From Pseudomonadota bacterium (GTDB taxonomy: Bacteria; Pseudomonadota; Alphaproteobacteria; Dongiales; Dongiaceae): a stretch of DNA of 64,000 nt. The stretch is from positions 248,001 through 312,000 of the forward strand of contig JAJYUT010000003.1 in NCBI GenBank assembly GCA_021792365.1. Direction: 5' to 3'. The position numbers and the translations under genes were made by a program. Positions 45,007 to 55,575 of this stretch are shown here, piece by piece. Position 1 is the stretch's first letter, and each line of letters starts with the position of its first letter. The notes under the pieces were generated by a model. The model had not been told where the DNA came from and did no database searches. It worked only from the letters and a program-made list of their open reading frames with translations.

Positions 45007-45182
45007 AGCAACACTGTTGCTAGTTTGCAACGGCGCTGATCCGAAAAGTTTCGGAGCCTTGACGGCTCGAGTCAGAATACCTAGGTGCAACGCTTAGGTA
45101 TGAGGGTCTTCGGATCCTACGTCTCCCAGACGTAAAGCCTCCCTGTTTAACTTGCCGGGTCTTCGGACCCGGCAATTTTTTT
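45007..45182 (+). ncRNA. Candidate multi-hairpin small RNA with intrinsic terminator
   Basis: No plausible ORF. Successive inverted repeats: AGCAAC-ACT-GTTGCT, TCCGAAA-AG-TTTCGGA, GAGCC-TTGAC-GGCTC, ATACCTA...TAGGTAT, AGGGTC-TTCG-GATCCT, ACGTCT-CCC-AGACGT, an unpaired AAAGCCTCCCTGTTTAAC, then terminator TTGCCGGGTC-TTCG-GACCCGGCAA followed by T7. 5' end unknown. Confidence 0.65.
45152..45182 (+). terminator. Rho-independent terminator
   Basis: TTGCCGGGTCTTCGGACCCGGCAA + TTTTTTT; 10-bp stem with TTCG tetraloop. The T-run is on the + strand only. Confidence 0.92.
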
Positions 45183-45185
45183 GCC

Positions 45186-45449
45186 TTACTGGATCCCGAT
45201 CGAATTGAAGAACCGCACCACGCGGGCGAGCGCGTCGGTCACCTCGGGCGAATGGGTGATGTCGTCGAGCGCGGCGGTCGAGGATTTCATGGCCGCCGTA
45301 TCCGGCTTGGGCGCCTGCACCTCCTGCTCCAGGGCGGAGATGTGGTCCATGATGTCGCTGAGCTCGTCCTCGGAAAAGCCGGCCTCCCGCACCTCCTTGC
45401 GGAAGCGCTCCAGCGCCATGATGGCTTTCTCGCGATGGTCTTCCTTCAT
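45186..45449 (-). CDS. Hypothetical protein (short, helical)
   Basis: MKEDHREKAIMALERFRKEVREAGFSEDELSDIMDHISALEQEVQAPKPDTAAMKSSTAALDDITHSPEVTDALARVVRFFNSIGIQ. Coding-like composition; start at 45449 or further upstream (track 45587). Confidence 0.6.
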   Translation of the reverse strand: MKEDHREKAIMALERFRKEVREAGFSEDELSDIMDHISALEQEVQAPKPDTAAMKSSTAALDDITHSPEVTDALARVVRFFNSIGIQ

Positions 45450-45892
45450 GAGCAAGAACTCCGCACGCTGAAAGGGATGCCAGTCTACACCGGATTTGTG
45501 GGCCGCAAGAGCGGCCTTCAAGCTGGGCGCCCGCCCGCCGCCATCCTGTGGCACGCACCGGCTGCGACCCCGACGGTCCACGCACATGGACCAGGCCCGT
45601 CATCCGTGGGCGAGGACGACGCACCGACCCGCATTCGCATCGGATCGCATCGCGATGTGGCGCGTCGCCTCGCTCCGGCCGGTGAGCGGGACCTCTTCCT
45701 CGGAGAGCTGGCGAAGAACGGCTCCGCGGAATCAGCCCGGCGCCGCGCAGATCCATCGCGGCGCCCGGCCACGCTTCATGGCGCAGCCGCCGCTGTTCCC
45801 GGCCGAGCCCTTCCGCCTCGAGCGTCCGAACGACGCCTATTCCCCGGTCGAGCAGGCGATCCGGGAGGCGCTGCCAGGGTCACATGAGGGGG

Positions 45893-46879
45893 TCACATGA
45901 ACAGCTTTTCGCCCTGCAGGTTGGCGTAGAGCGGCGCCACGAAATCGGCGTAGCCGTTGTAGAGCAGGGTCGGGCGCGGCTCATCGTTGCCGAGCATCCG
46001 CTCCGTGGCCTGGCTCCAGCGCGGATGCGGCACCTCCGGGTTGACGTTGGCCCAGAAGCCGTATTCCGAAGACTGCAGCGCCTGCCAGAAATTCACCGGC
46101 CGCTCATCCGTAAAGGTGATCTTCACCAGCGCCTTGCCTGACTTGAAGCCGTATTTCCACGGCAGGGCGATGCGAAGCGGCGCACCGTTCTGCTTCGGCG
46201 CCGGCTTTCCGTACATCCCGGTCACCATGAAGGCGAGGTCGTTCATCGCCTCCTCGACGGTCAGGCCCTCGATATAGGGCCAGGGGTAGAACGGCGACTT
46301 CTGTTCGCCCGCGACCTCAGGATTCATGAAGGTCTCGAGCCGCAGGTATTTCGCCTCCGCCTTCGGTTCCGCCAGCTTCACCAGTTCCTTCAGCGCGAAG
46401 CCGCTCCACGGCACGGCCATCGACCAGGTCTCGACGCAGCGATGACGATAGAGCCGCTCTTCCAGCGGCATCTTCTTCATCAGGTCGTCGATCCCGATCT
46501 GCATCGGCTTGGCGACCAGGCCGTCGATCGTCAGCGTCCAGGGCCGGATCGGCAGGGCTTGCGCCTCATCGACCAGGCGCTTGCCCGAACTGAACTCGTA
46601 GTAATTGTTGTAGGTCGCGGCCCATTGCTCGTCCGTGATGTCGCGGTCGAGCGTGTAGGTTTCGTTGCGCTTGAACGGGTAGAGCGACGCCGATGGATCG
46701 GGCGCTGCACTGGCTTCGGCCTGCGCCTGCGCCTCCTGCTTCTGGTCGCAGGCCGACAGGATGGTCATGGCGCCGATCGCAGCGCCCGTCGTCAGAAACT
46801 TGCGCCGGTTGAAAAACACGTGCTCCGGCGTGGCGAGGCTCTCCGGAATTTCCCAACCGCGCTTCACCTTGATGAACAT
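45893..46879 (-). CDS. msrP: Protein-methionine-sulfoxide reductase catalytic subunit MsrP (YedY), Tat signal
   Basis: MFIKVKRGWEIPESLATPEHVFFNRRKFLTTGAAIGAMTILSACDQKQ...YRHRCVETWSMAVPWSGFALKELVKLAEPKAEAKYLRLETF...NWARVN-like C-term (FWANVNPEVPHPRWSQATERMLG). Confidence 0.95.
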   Translation of the reverse strand: MFIKVKRGWEIPESLATPEHVFFNRRKFLTTGAAIGAMTILSACDQKQEAQAQAEASAAPDPSASLYPFKRNETYTLDRDITDEQWAATYNNYYEFSSGKRLVDEAQALPIRPWTLTIDGLVAKPMQIGIDDLMKKMPLEERLYRHRCVETWSMAVPWSGFALKELVKLAEPKAEAKYLRLETFMNPEVAGEQKSPFYPWPYIEGLTVEEAMNDLAFMVTGMYGKPAPKQNGAPLRIALPWKYGFKSGKALVKITFTDERPVNFWQALQSSEYGFWANVNPEVPHPRWSQATERMLGNDEPRPTLLYNGYADFVAPLYANLQGEKLFM

Positions 46880-46972
46880 GAGGAATCTCTCCTCGAACAG
46901 AGGGCTCGCAGCTGGAAAAACAATGGGCGGCCAGGCCGCCCATCGCAAGTCACATTGGATTGACTGAAAGAG

Positions 46973-47443
46973 CTACTTGCTGAGCAGCGCGCGCAGCATC
47001 CATGCCGTCTTTTCATGGATCTGCAGCCGCTGGGTCAGCAGGTCCGCGGTGGGCTCGTCACTCGCCTTCTCCGCCGCCGGGAATACCGCGCGGGCCGTGC
47101 GGGCAACCGCTTCCTGCCCATCCACCAGCTGCCGGATCATCTCCTCGGCCTTCGGCACGCCGGTTTCCTCCTTGATGGAGGAGAGCTTGGCATAGGCCGC
47201 GTAGGAGCCCGGTGCCGGATGGCCGAGGGCGCGGATGCGCTCGGCAATCGCGTCTACCGCCAGGGCAAGCTCGTTATACTGCTGCTCGAACATCAGGTGC
47301 AGCGTGTTGAACATCGGCCCTTCCACGTTCCAGTGGAAGTTATGGGTCTTGAGATACAGGGTGTAGGTGTCGGCCAGCAGCTTGCTGAGGCCATCCGCGA
47401 TGGTTTTCCGGTCTTTCTTGGAAATGCCGATGTCGATGTCCAT
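46973..47443 (-). CDS. Dps family DNA-binding/ferritin-like protein
   Basis: [69 protein letters not shown]. Confidence 0.95.
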   Translation of the reverse strand: MDIDIGISKKDRKTIADGLSKLLADTYTLYLKTHNFHWNVEGPMFNTLHLMFEQQYNELALAVDAIAERIRALGHPAPGSYAAYAKLSSIKEETGVPKAEEMIRQLVDGQEAVARTARAVFPAAEKASDEPTADLLTQRLQIHEKTAWMLRALLSK

Positions 47444-47557
47444 GGATTTTCACCTGTCAGAACCTTGGAGGGAGAGCGCTATTATTGCGCGCGCTCCGCG
47501 TAGCCAGCAAGCGATTTAGAACTGTTACAAGGAACGCGCGACGGCCGCCGCGGCTTG

Positions 47558-48868
<1,311 letters not shown>

Positions 48869-48887
48869 TTACATTCAGGCTGCGACA

Positions 48888-49775
48888 TCAAGCACTCCGC
48901 CAGGCCGCGAAAACGCTGACCGCGACGCCCGCCGCCACCGCCCAGGTGCTCCAGCCGACCGGCTCGCCCAGCAGCAGGGCTGCCAGGCCAAGCCCGGCGA
49001 AACTTTGGAGCAGTTGCAACTGCCCGACCCGGGCGGCACCGCCCGCGGCCAGGCCGCGATACCAGAACAGGAAGCCCACGAACATCGAGAACACCGAGAC
49101 GTAGGCGAACCCCGCCCACGCCGATGCCGGCGCAGCCATCAGATCGGCCGGCCACAAGGCGATCGTCGCGACCGCCGATACCGGCAGCGACAGAACCAGG
49201 GCCCAGGAAATGACGGCGAGGCTGCCGAGCCGACGGGTCAGCTTGCTGCCCACTGCATAGCCCATACCGCAGGTGACGATCGCAGCGAGCATCAGGAGAT
49301 CGGCCGCCTCGAACTCCAGCCCGCCGGAGAGCCAAGCATGTCCCGCCACCAGCGTCGAGCCGAGGACCGCAAACAGCCAGAACAAGGGACGGGGCCGATC
49401 CTGGCCGATCAGCGCGGCAAAGCCCGCCGTGGCCAAAGGCAACAGGCCGATAAACGGAATCGCGTGGCTCGATGGCACGAACCGCAGTGCCAGGGCGGAG
49501 AACAGCGGGAATCCCACGACAACGCCCAGCGCCGTCCAGATGAGGCCGCCCCAGTCGCCGCGCGACGGCAGCGGCGCACGCAGCGCCAGCAAGGCGCCCG
49601 CCGCCAGCACTCCCGCGATCAGCGCCCGCCCCGCCGTCAGGAACCACGGGTCCAGCGCCTCGACCGCCACGCGCGTTGCGGGCAGCGATGCAGAGAAGAT
49701 CAACATTCCCGCCATTCCATACCCCCAAGCGGCCCAGTCGCCGGGAGCCTCGTTGTGGGCGATGCTGATGGCCAT
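48888..49775 (-). CDS. EamA/DMT family transporter
   Basis: Multi-TM EamA-like repeats, e.g. MAGMLIFSASLPATRVAVEALDPWFLTAGRALIAGVLAAGALL and FVGFLFWYRGLAAGGAARVGQLQLLQSFAGLGLAALLLGEP. Confidence 0.9.
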   Translation of the reverse strand: MAISIAHNEAPGDWAAWGYGMAGMLIFSASLPATRVAVEALDPWFLTAGRALIAGVLAAGALLALRAPLPSRGDWGGLIWTALGVVVGFPLFSALALRFVPSSHAIPFIGLLPLATAGFAALIGQDRPRPLFWLFAVLGSTLVAGHAWLSGGLEFEAADLLMLAAIVTCGMGYAVGSKLTRRLGSLAVISWALVLSLPVSAVATIALWPADLMAAPASAWAGFAYVSVFSMFVGFLFWYRGLAAGGAARVGQLQLLQSFAGLGLAALLLGEPVGWSTWAVAAGVAVSVFAAWRSA

Positions 49776-49881
49776 TTCTCGCTCCGTCGGTTCCGCGCGG
49801 AAGGGAGTTCTTGCGGGTTCCGCCTCGCCAACCCAGAGACAGATGCCTTACAATCTAAGAAACTGTACCGGTACGGATGTC

Positions 49882-51273
49882 ATGACAGTTATCAGTCCAA
49901 CCCTGACCGAGAAGATCGGCGCCACCATTCTGGCGCGGATCGAAGCGCGCAATCTTGCACCGGGCGAACGGCTGCCTTCGATCCGCAGCGCCGCCACCGA
50001 GTTCGGAGTCAGCAAATCGACCATCGTCGAAGCCTATGACCGGCTGGTCGCTGCCGGGCACATCCAGGCGCGGCGCGGGTCGGGATTCACTGTGACTCCA
50101 CGGCGGGCGACGCCGAGCCTGCAGGAACTGGCCCCCAAGCTCGATCGCGCCATCGATCCGGTCTGGGTCGCCCGGCAGTCATTGGAGACGGAGGCGCGCG
50201 CGCTGCGCCCCGGCTGCGGCTGGCTCCCGGAAAGCTGGCTGCCGGAAGCGGACCTGCGACGCGCGCTGCGGAGTGTCGCGCAAGCACCGCATGCCAAGCT
50301 GCTGGAATACGGTCACCCGCTCGGCTACCTGCCGCTGCGCCAAGCCCTACAGGCGCGGCTCGCCGAGCTTGAGATCGACGCGCCGCCGACGCGCATCCTG
50401 CTGACCGACGGCGGGACACAGGCGATCGACCTCATCCTGCGCCATCTGCTGCAGCCGGGCGATGCGGTGCTGGTGGACGATCCAGGCTATTTCAATTTCC
50501 ACGCCATTCTGCGCGCGCACCGCGCCGTCTCCCTGCCGGTCCCGCGACGGCAGGACGGGCCCGATCTGGAGCGCCTCGCCGCACTCGCGCGGGAGCACAA
50601 GCCGCGGCTCTATCTGATGAACGCCGCGCCGCAGAACCCCACGGGCGGCGCACTCTCGCCCGCGGCGGCGCATCGCCTGTTGCAACTCGCAGACCAGCAC
50701 GATTTCCGGATCGTAGAGGATGATGTGTTCGCGGATTTCCGCCGTCATCCGACGCCGATCCTGGCGGCGCTCGACGGACTCAGGCGGGTCATCCATCTCG
50801 GCAGCTTTTCCAAGACGCTCTCCGCCGGGATGCGCTGCGGCTACGTCACGGCCGACGAAACGACGATCGAAGCGTTGCTCGATCTCAAGATCGCCACCTG
50901 CTTCGGCAGTAACCTCGCCGCCGCGCAGATGGTGCATCGCCTGATGGCCGACGGCACCCAGAGGAAACACGCCGACCGCATCCGCCGGCGCCTCGCAGCC
51001 GCCATGGGCCAGGTCGGTGGCAAGCTGCTATCGCTCGGCCTCACCTACTGGCAGGCGCCGCGCGAAGGCCTGTTCCTGTGGATGCGCCTGCCCGATAGCC
51101 GCGATGCCGCCGCGCTGGCACGTCGCGCGCTGCGGTACAATATCGTGCTGGCGCCCGGAAACGTGTTCAGCCCGTCCCAGTCCTGGCCCGACTACCTGCG
51201 CTTCAACGCGCCGCAGAGCCAGCACCAGCGCCTGTTCGAGTTCCTGCAGGCGGATCTCAAGGTGCGCGCTTGA
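49882..51273 (+). CDS. MocR/PdxR-type regulator (GntR HTH + aminotransferase-like domain)
   Basis: MTVISPTLTEKIGATILARIEARNLAPGERLPSIRSAATEFGVSKSTIVEAYDRLVAAGHIQARRGSGFTV followed by PLP-aminotransferase fold (LYLMNAAPQNPTG...LGSFSKTLSAGMRCGYV). Track start at 49273 is spurious. Confidence 0.93.
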   Translation: MTVISPTLTEKIGATILARIEARNLAPGERLPSIRSAATEFGVSKSTIVEAYDRLVAAGHIQARRGSGFTVTPRRATPSLQELAPKLDRAIDPVWVARQSLETEARALRPGCGWLPESWLPEADLRRALRSVAQAPHAKLLEYGHPLGYLPLRQALQARLAELEIDAPPTRILLTDGGTQAIDLILRHLLQPGDAVLVDDPGYFNFHAILRAHRAVSLPVPRRQDGPDLERLAALAREHKPRLYLMNAAPQNPTGGALSPAAAHRLLQLADQHDFRIVEDDVFADFRRHPTPILAALDGLRRVIHLGSFSKTLSAGMRCGYVTADETTIEALLDLKIATCFGSNLAAAQMVHRLMADGTQRKHADRIRRRLAAAMGQVGGKLLSLGLTYWQAPREGLFLWMRLPDSRDAAALARRALRYNIVLAPGNVFSPSQSWPDYLRFNAPQSQHQRLFEFLQADLKVRA

Positions 51274-51337
51274 GGATTGCCGGATTGGCGAAAGGGCAGT
51301 CAAATAGCGACAAGAACCTTGATGGGAGGGAACAGCC

Positions 51338-52204
51338 ATGACCAAGGTGCGCGGCGGGTTGATCCAGATGGCGCTGAAGGCGCCGACCGAGAAATCGCCG
51401 GAGGAGATCAGGCGCGCGATGCTCGACGCCCACGTGCCCATGATCGAGAAAGCGGCACGCGACAACGTGCAGGTCCTGTGCTTCCAGGAGGTCTTCACCC
51501 AGCCCTATTTCTGCCCCAGCCAGGATGCGAAATGGTACGCCGCGGCGGAGCGCATCCCGGATGGGCCCACCGTCACGCTGATGCAGGACTTGGCGAGAAA
51601 GCACCAGATGGTGATCGTCGTCCCGATCTATGAGGAGGCGATGACCGGCGTCTACTACAACACCGCCGCGGTGATCGATGCCGACGGCAGCTATCTCGGC
51701 AAATACCGCAAGACTCACATCCCACAGGTGGCGGGCTTCTGGGAGAAGTTCTTCTTCAAGCCCGGCGCGTCGGAGTTTCCCGTGTTCAAGACGCGCTATT
51801 GCCGGCTCGGCGTCTATATCTGCTACGACCGCCATTTCCCGGAGGGCTGGCGCGCCCTCGCCCTCAACGGCGCGGACTACATCGTCAACCCGTCGGCCAC
51901 CGTGGCGGGCCTCTCGGAGTATCTCTGGAAGCTGGAGCAGCCGGCCTCGGCCGTCGCCAATGGCGTCTATATCGGCGCCATCAACCGCATCGGTCGCGAG
52001 ATGCCCTGGAACATCGGCGAGTTCTACGGCCAGAGCTACTTCGTCAACCCGCGCGGCCAGATCGAGGCGATCGCCAGCCGTGACCAGGACGAGCTGATCG
52101 TGCACGACATGGACTTCGACATGATCCGCGAGGTCCGCAACACCTGGCAATTCTTCCGCGACCGGCGGCCGGAAACCTATGGCCCGCTGACGGCAATCGA
52201 GTGA
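51338..52204 (+). CDS. Carbon-nitrogen hydrolase (beta-ureidopropionase / N-carbamoylputrescine amidase-like)
   Basis: MTKVRGGLIQMALKAPTEKSPEEIRRAMLDAHVPMIEKAARDNVQVLCFQEVFTQPYFCPSQD...YCRLGVYICYDRHFPEGWRALALNGADYIVNPSA. Confidence 0.92.
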   Translation: MTKVRGGLIQMALKAPTEKSPEEIRRAMLDAHVPMIEKAARDNVQVLCFQEVFTQPYFCPSQDAKWYAAAERIPDGPTVTLMQDLARKHQMVIVVPIYEEAMTGVYYNTAAVIDADGSYLGKYRKTHIPQVAGFWEKFFFKPGASEFPVFKTRYCRLGVYICYDRHFPEGWRALALNGADYIVNPSATVAGLSEYLWKLEQPASAVANGVYIGAINRIGREMPWNIGEFYGQSYFVNPRGQIEAIASRDQDELIVHDMDFDMIREVRNTWQFFRDRRPETYGPLTAIE

Positions 52205-52208
52205 GCAA

Positions 52209-52997
52209 TCACTCCGCCGCCAGCTCCGCGTCCACCTCGGCGAACACCTCATCCATCATGGCCTTGGGATTCATGACGAACGCGCGCGTCAGCTGGTAAT
52301 GCGGCGTCTCGCTCAACGACACTTCGCGGATCACGCGGCCGTCGAACATGAGCAGTTGCGCGCGGGGGTAGGCCATCAGAAAGGGCGAATGCGTCGCGAT
52401 GATGAACTGCGACCGCCCCTCGAGCTCCAGCATCCGAACTACCTTCAAGAACTGGAGCTGCCGCTTTGGCGAAAGCGCCGCTTCGGGCTCGTCCAGGATG
52501 TAGATCGCCTGACCCTTGAACTTGTTGGTGAAGAGAGCAATGAAGGATTCACCGTGCGACTGTGCGTGTAACGACTTTCCGCCATAGTGCTGCATGTAGA
52601 GGGGATCGCCTTCCGTCACCTCATCCAGGTAGTGCGCGAAATCGAAAAAGCTCTCTGCGCGCATGAAGAACCCACGGCCGACCTTTGGTAGCCAGGATAG
52701 CCTCATCGCGCTGGCGGCCGGGGCTTCATTCATATCCTGACCAAAGCCGTGGTTACGATTGCCGCCAGCCACGTTGAATCCGGATTGGACTGCAATCGCC
52801 TCCAACAGAGTGGATTTGCCGGTGCCGTTCTCGCCCACGATGATGGTGATAGGGCGCTCGAAATCGAGCACCAGCTTGCCGCGCTGGAATGCCGGAATGG
52901 TGAACGGGAACTCGTCCGCCTTGACCCGCTCCTCGATGAAGCTGAGGCGCTTGAGAAACGGCGGCGGCAGGTTCGTCTTGATGTGGCGGCGAGCCAT
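52209..52997 (-). CDS. AAA family ATPase
   Basis: MARRHIKTNLPPPFLKRLSF...ITIIVGENGTGKSTLLEAIAVQ (Walker A); IYILDEPEAALSPKRQLQFLKVV (Walker B); IIATHSPFLMAYP. Confidence 0.9.
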   Translation of the reverse strand: MARRHIKTNLPPPFLKRLSFIEERVKADEFPFTIPAFQRGKLVLDFERPITIIVGENGTGKSTLLEAIAVQSGFNVAGGNRNHGFGQDMNEAPAASAMRLSWLPKVGRGFFMRAESFFDFAHYLDEVTEGDPLYMQHYGGKSLHAQSHGESFIALFTNKFKGQAIYILDEPEAALSPKRQLQFLKVVRMLELEGRSQFIIATHSPFLMAYPRAQLLMFDGRVIREVSLSETPHYQLTRAFVMNPKAMMDEVFAEVDAELAAE

Positions 52998-53034
52998 GGG
53001 TTGCAACCAGTGCTGGTGAGGCAACCGTAGATTG

Positions 53035-54240
53035 TCACGCCGCGTGGCGTTCGTCCAGCGCCACGCGATAGAGCGCCCGCGGGGCGCTGAGGCCGGACAG
53101 AGCGTGCACGCCCGCCGGCTGCAGCAGGGCTTGGCTCTCCGCCAGCCCGGCCTGGAAGGAATCGGAAGCCAGGATGGTGCAGTTGAGGCTTTTGGTCAGT
53201 TTCTCCATGCGCGCAGCCTCGTTCACCGCCGGGCCGATCATGGTGAAGTCCAGCCGCTCCCGCGTGCCGACATTGCCGTAGAGCACCTCGCCCTTGTGCA
53301 GCGCGATGCCGAGATCGAGGCCGCCGACTCCCTCGCCTCTCTTCTCCAGCGCCGCAACGGCACCGGCCGCCTTGCGCGCGGCGCGCAGGGCCTGCTCGCA
53401 CACATTCGCGTCCGGCTGCGCGAAGGTGGCCAGGATGCCGTCGCCCATGAACTTCAGGATCTCCCCGCCTTCGCTCGTGATCGCGGCGCCGACTGAATCG
53501 AAATAGCGGTTGAGGGTCGCCATCACGATGTCCGAGCTCGCGCGCTCCGCGAAGGCGGTGAAGTTGCGCAGGTCGGAAAAGAAGATCGCCGCCTCCACCC
53601 GCTCGATCGAGCCGCGGTTGGTCGCCCCGGACCAGACGCGCTGCGCGGCGTCCGCGCCGAGATACGCGCCGAGCAGCGTGCGCGTGATGATGGGCAGGAC
53701 CGCCGCCTTGATGCTGACCGCGAAGATCGGGAACACGCGGTTGATCAGCGCGAGGTTCTGTGCGGAGAACCCATCTGGCAGGTCGGTCGACCAGGAGCAG
53801 GCCATGCCGAGGGAGCCCTGTGCGTCGAGGAACGACTCCGCCTCGAGCCCGGTGACGGCGCCGTACCAGTCGGTGAAGCCGCGCTCCGCCAGCTCCCGCA
53901 GCACGGGAAAGTCGAGCATTGCATCCGGCCCGCGCAAGGTTCGCCGCATACGCGGCAAGCGCTCCAGGATCATGTGGCGCAGCGGGGAATCCGCCCAGGC
54001 CGAGCTGTGGCGCCAGCCATGGTCGAACTGCGTGTGATCGAGCGCGCTGTCCGGCTCCCATGTCATGTCGAAGGCCTGGATCAGCGGGTGGCGCGTCGAC
54101 ATGCCGAAATAGGCGCGGGCGACCGGCACGCGGCCTTCGATCAGATGCTGGGTGAAGCCGTTGAACAGGTCCGACAGCGGCCGGTTGCGCAGCCCGCCTT
54201 CGGCCAGCCAGTGTCCGAACTCCGATTCGTGTTCCGCCAT
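53035..54240 (-). CDS. Class III adenylate/guanylate cyclase domain protein
   Basis: EAAIFFSDLRNFTAFAERASSDIVMATLNRYFDSVGAAITSEGGEILKFMGDGILATFAQPDANVCEQALRAARKA...LDLGIALHKGEVLYGNVGTRERLDFTMIGPAVNEAARME. Confidence 0.95.
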   Translation of the reverse strand: MAEHESEFGHWLAEGGLRNRPLSDLFNGFTQHLIEGRVPVARAYFGMSTRHPLIQAFDMTWEPDSALDHTQFDHGWRHSSAWADSPLRHMILERLPRMRRTLRGPDAMLDFPVLRELAERGFTDWYGAVTGLEAESFLDAQGSLGMACSWSTDLPDGFSAQNLALINRVFPIFAVSIKAAVLPIITRTLLGAYLGADAAQRVWSGATNRGSIERVEAAIFFSDLRNFTAFAERASSDIVMATLNRYFDSVGAAITSEGGEILKFMGDGILATFAQPDANVCEQALRAARKAAGAVAALEKRGEGVGGLDLGIALHKGEVLYGNVGTRERLDFTMIGPAVNEAARMEKLTKSLNCTILASDSFQAGLAESQALLQPAGVHALSGLSAPRALYRVALDERHAA

Positions 54241-54250
54241 TGCCGCTGCG

Positions 54251-54862
54251 TCAGAACGTCACGCCGAGTGCGCGCAGACGCGACGCCGTTTCGGCCGCGC
54301 TGCGATGCGCGATCGCGTGGAAGCCGAGTGCGTTCGCCGCGTCGGTGTTGTGGACGTTGTCGTCGATGAAGACGCAGCTTTCCGCCGGCGCGCCGACACG
54401 CTCCAGCAGATGCGCATAGATGCGCGGATCCGGCTTCACCATGCCGATGCGGCCCGACACCACAATGTGGCGGAAGCGCTCCAGGAAATCGTATTTGCCT
54501 TCGATGTGATGATAGGTCTCCGCCGACCAGTTGGTGAGCCCGTAGAGCGGAACGCCCGCGGCGTGGAGCTGTTCAAGCAACTCGACGCCGTCCTTGAGGA
54601 CTCCACGCAGGGTTTTGGGCCACTGACCGTAGAACGCACGGATGAGTTCCGCATGATCAGGATACAACGCGATCAACTCCGTCTCGGCTTCTGCGACCGC
54701 CCGGCCGCAATCCTGCTTGAGGTTCCAGTCGGGCGAGCAGACGTGGGTCAGGAACCAGCGCCGCTCCGCCTCATCCGGGATCAGCTCGCGATAGAGATAC
54801 TCGGCGTTCCAATCGAACAGCACGCCGCCGAAATCGAAGACCACCGCCCTGATGTCGGGCAT
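54251..54862 (-). CDS. HAD family hydrolase
   Basis: MPDIRAVVFDFGGVLFDWNAEYLYRELIPDEAERRWFLTHVCSPDWN...VSGRIGMVKPDPRIYAHLLERVGAPAESCVFIDDNVHNTDAANALGFHAI. Confidence 0.95.
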   Translation of the reverse strand: MPDIRAVVFDFGGVLFDWNAEYLYRELIPDEAERRWFLTHVCSPDWNLKQDCGRAVAEAETELIALYPDHAELIRAFYGQWPKTLRGVLKDGVELLEQLHAAGVPLYGLTNWSAETYHHIEGKYDFLERFRHIVVSGRIGMVKPDPRIYAHLLERVGAPAESCVFIDDNVHNTDAANALGFHAIAHRSAAETASRLRALGVTF

Positions 54863-54920
54863 CGCGATTGCTCCAGGATTGCCGCGGGAGAAGCGATGCT
54901 AGTCGCGCGCCCCGTCCCAC

Positions 54921-54961
54921 GCAATTGCGATTCAGGCAATTTCGATTCAGGCAATTGCGAT
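54921..54961. repeat. 15-nt tandem repeat, about 2.7 copies
   Basis: GCAATTGCGATTCAG / GCAATTTCGATTCAG / GCAATTGCGATgtga, upstream of the HAD gene. Confidence 0.85.
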
Positions 54962-55110
54962 GTGAGCCGCGATGACACGCGCGATGTCAAATCGGTGAGG
55001 CCAAGCGCGCGTCACAGTTTCGCCCAATTCAATCATCAAAACGCCGCGCGGCCGCAAGAGAACGGTCAGGCTTGATCGCTAGATTGAGTATCACGAGTAA
55101 CAAGGGGAGC

Positions 55111-55284
55111 ATGATGAAACCCGCCTTCGAACCCAATGCCAGACTCAAGGATCGCATCGCGCGCTGGATCAGCTTCCTGGCGCTGGTCGCCTTGCTGGCG
55201 ATGGCGACCGTGCCGCTTGAGCCGGCGCAGCGCGAGATCGCATCGGACAACACCAAGCATCGGAGCGAGACATGGCACGGGTGA
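55111..55284 (+). CDS. Small hypothetical protein
   Basis: MMKPAFEPNARLKDRIARWISFLALVALLAMATVPLEPAQREIASDNTKHRSETWHG; single hydrophobic segment, GGGGAG upstream of ATGATG. Confidence 0.4.
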   Translation: MMKPAFEPNARLKDRIARWISFLALVALLAMATVPLEPAQREIASDNTKHRSETWHG

Positions 55285-55517
55285 CCCGGGACCTGAGCGC
55301 GGCCTGGATGCGCGAGGCCATTCTGGTGGTCGACGGCGCCGCGCCCTCGCGGCATTTCTGGTCGCGCTGGATGGATCGCGCGCTCGCGCCCCATGAGAGC
55401 GCGATGGCGGTTCCGCGCGCGCCGATCCCGGCCAACGACATCCAACCGGAGGATGGCGAGGACCCGCTGCGGGGCCGCAGCCACGCAGCGGCCCAGCCGG
55501 CCTTGCACTACGACTGA
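55272..55517 (+). CDS. Small hypothetical protein
   Basis: 81 aa, overlaps the previous ORF by an ATG..TGA-type overlap; weak evidence only. Confidence 0.35.
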   Translation: MARVTRDLSAAWMREAILVVDGAAPSRHFWSRWMDRALAPHESAMAVPRAPIPANDIQPEDGEDPLRGRSHAAAQPALHYD

Positions 55518-55575
55518 CCCGAACCCATCTCACTCCTGACGCGAACGGTCGGAACGCCAGCATTTCCGAGCTGGC

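Noticed and set aside
45496-45900. Plus ORFs between the hypothetical gene and msrP
   Set aside because: No RBS/domain support and Arg/Pro-rich composition; left unannotated.
52209-52997. AAA ATPase as an anti-phage system
   Set aside because: Stand-alone ATPase without nuclease/TOPRIM domain or partner; similar genes are widespread and normal composition suggests a resident gene.
55543-55556. GAACGGTCGGAAC as a LexA box
   Set aside because: Spacing between GAAC half-sites is 5 nt, not 7.
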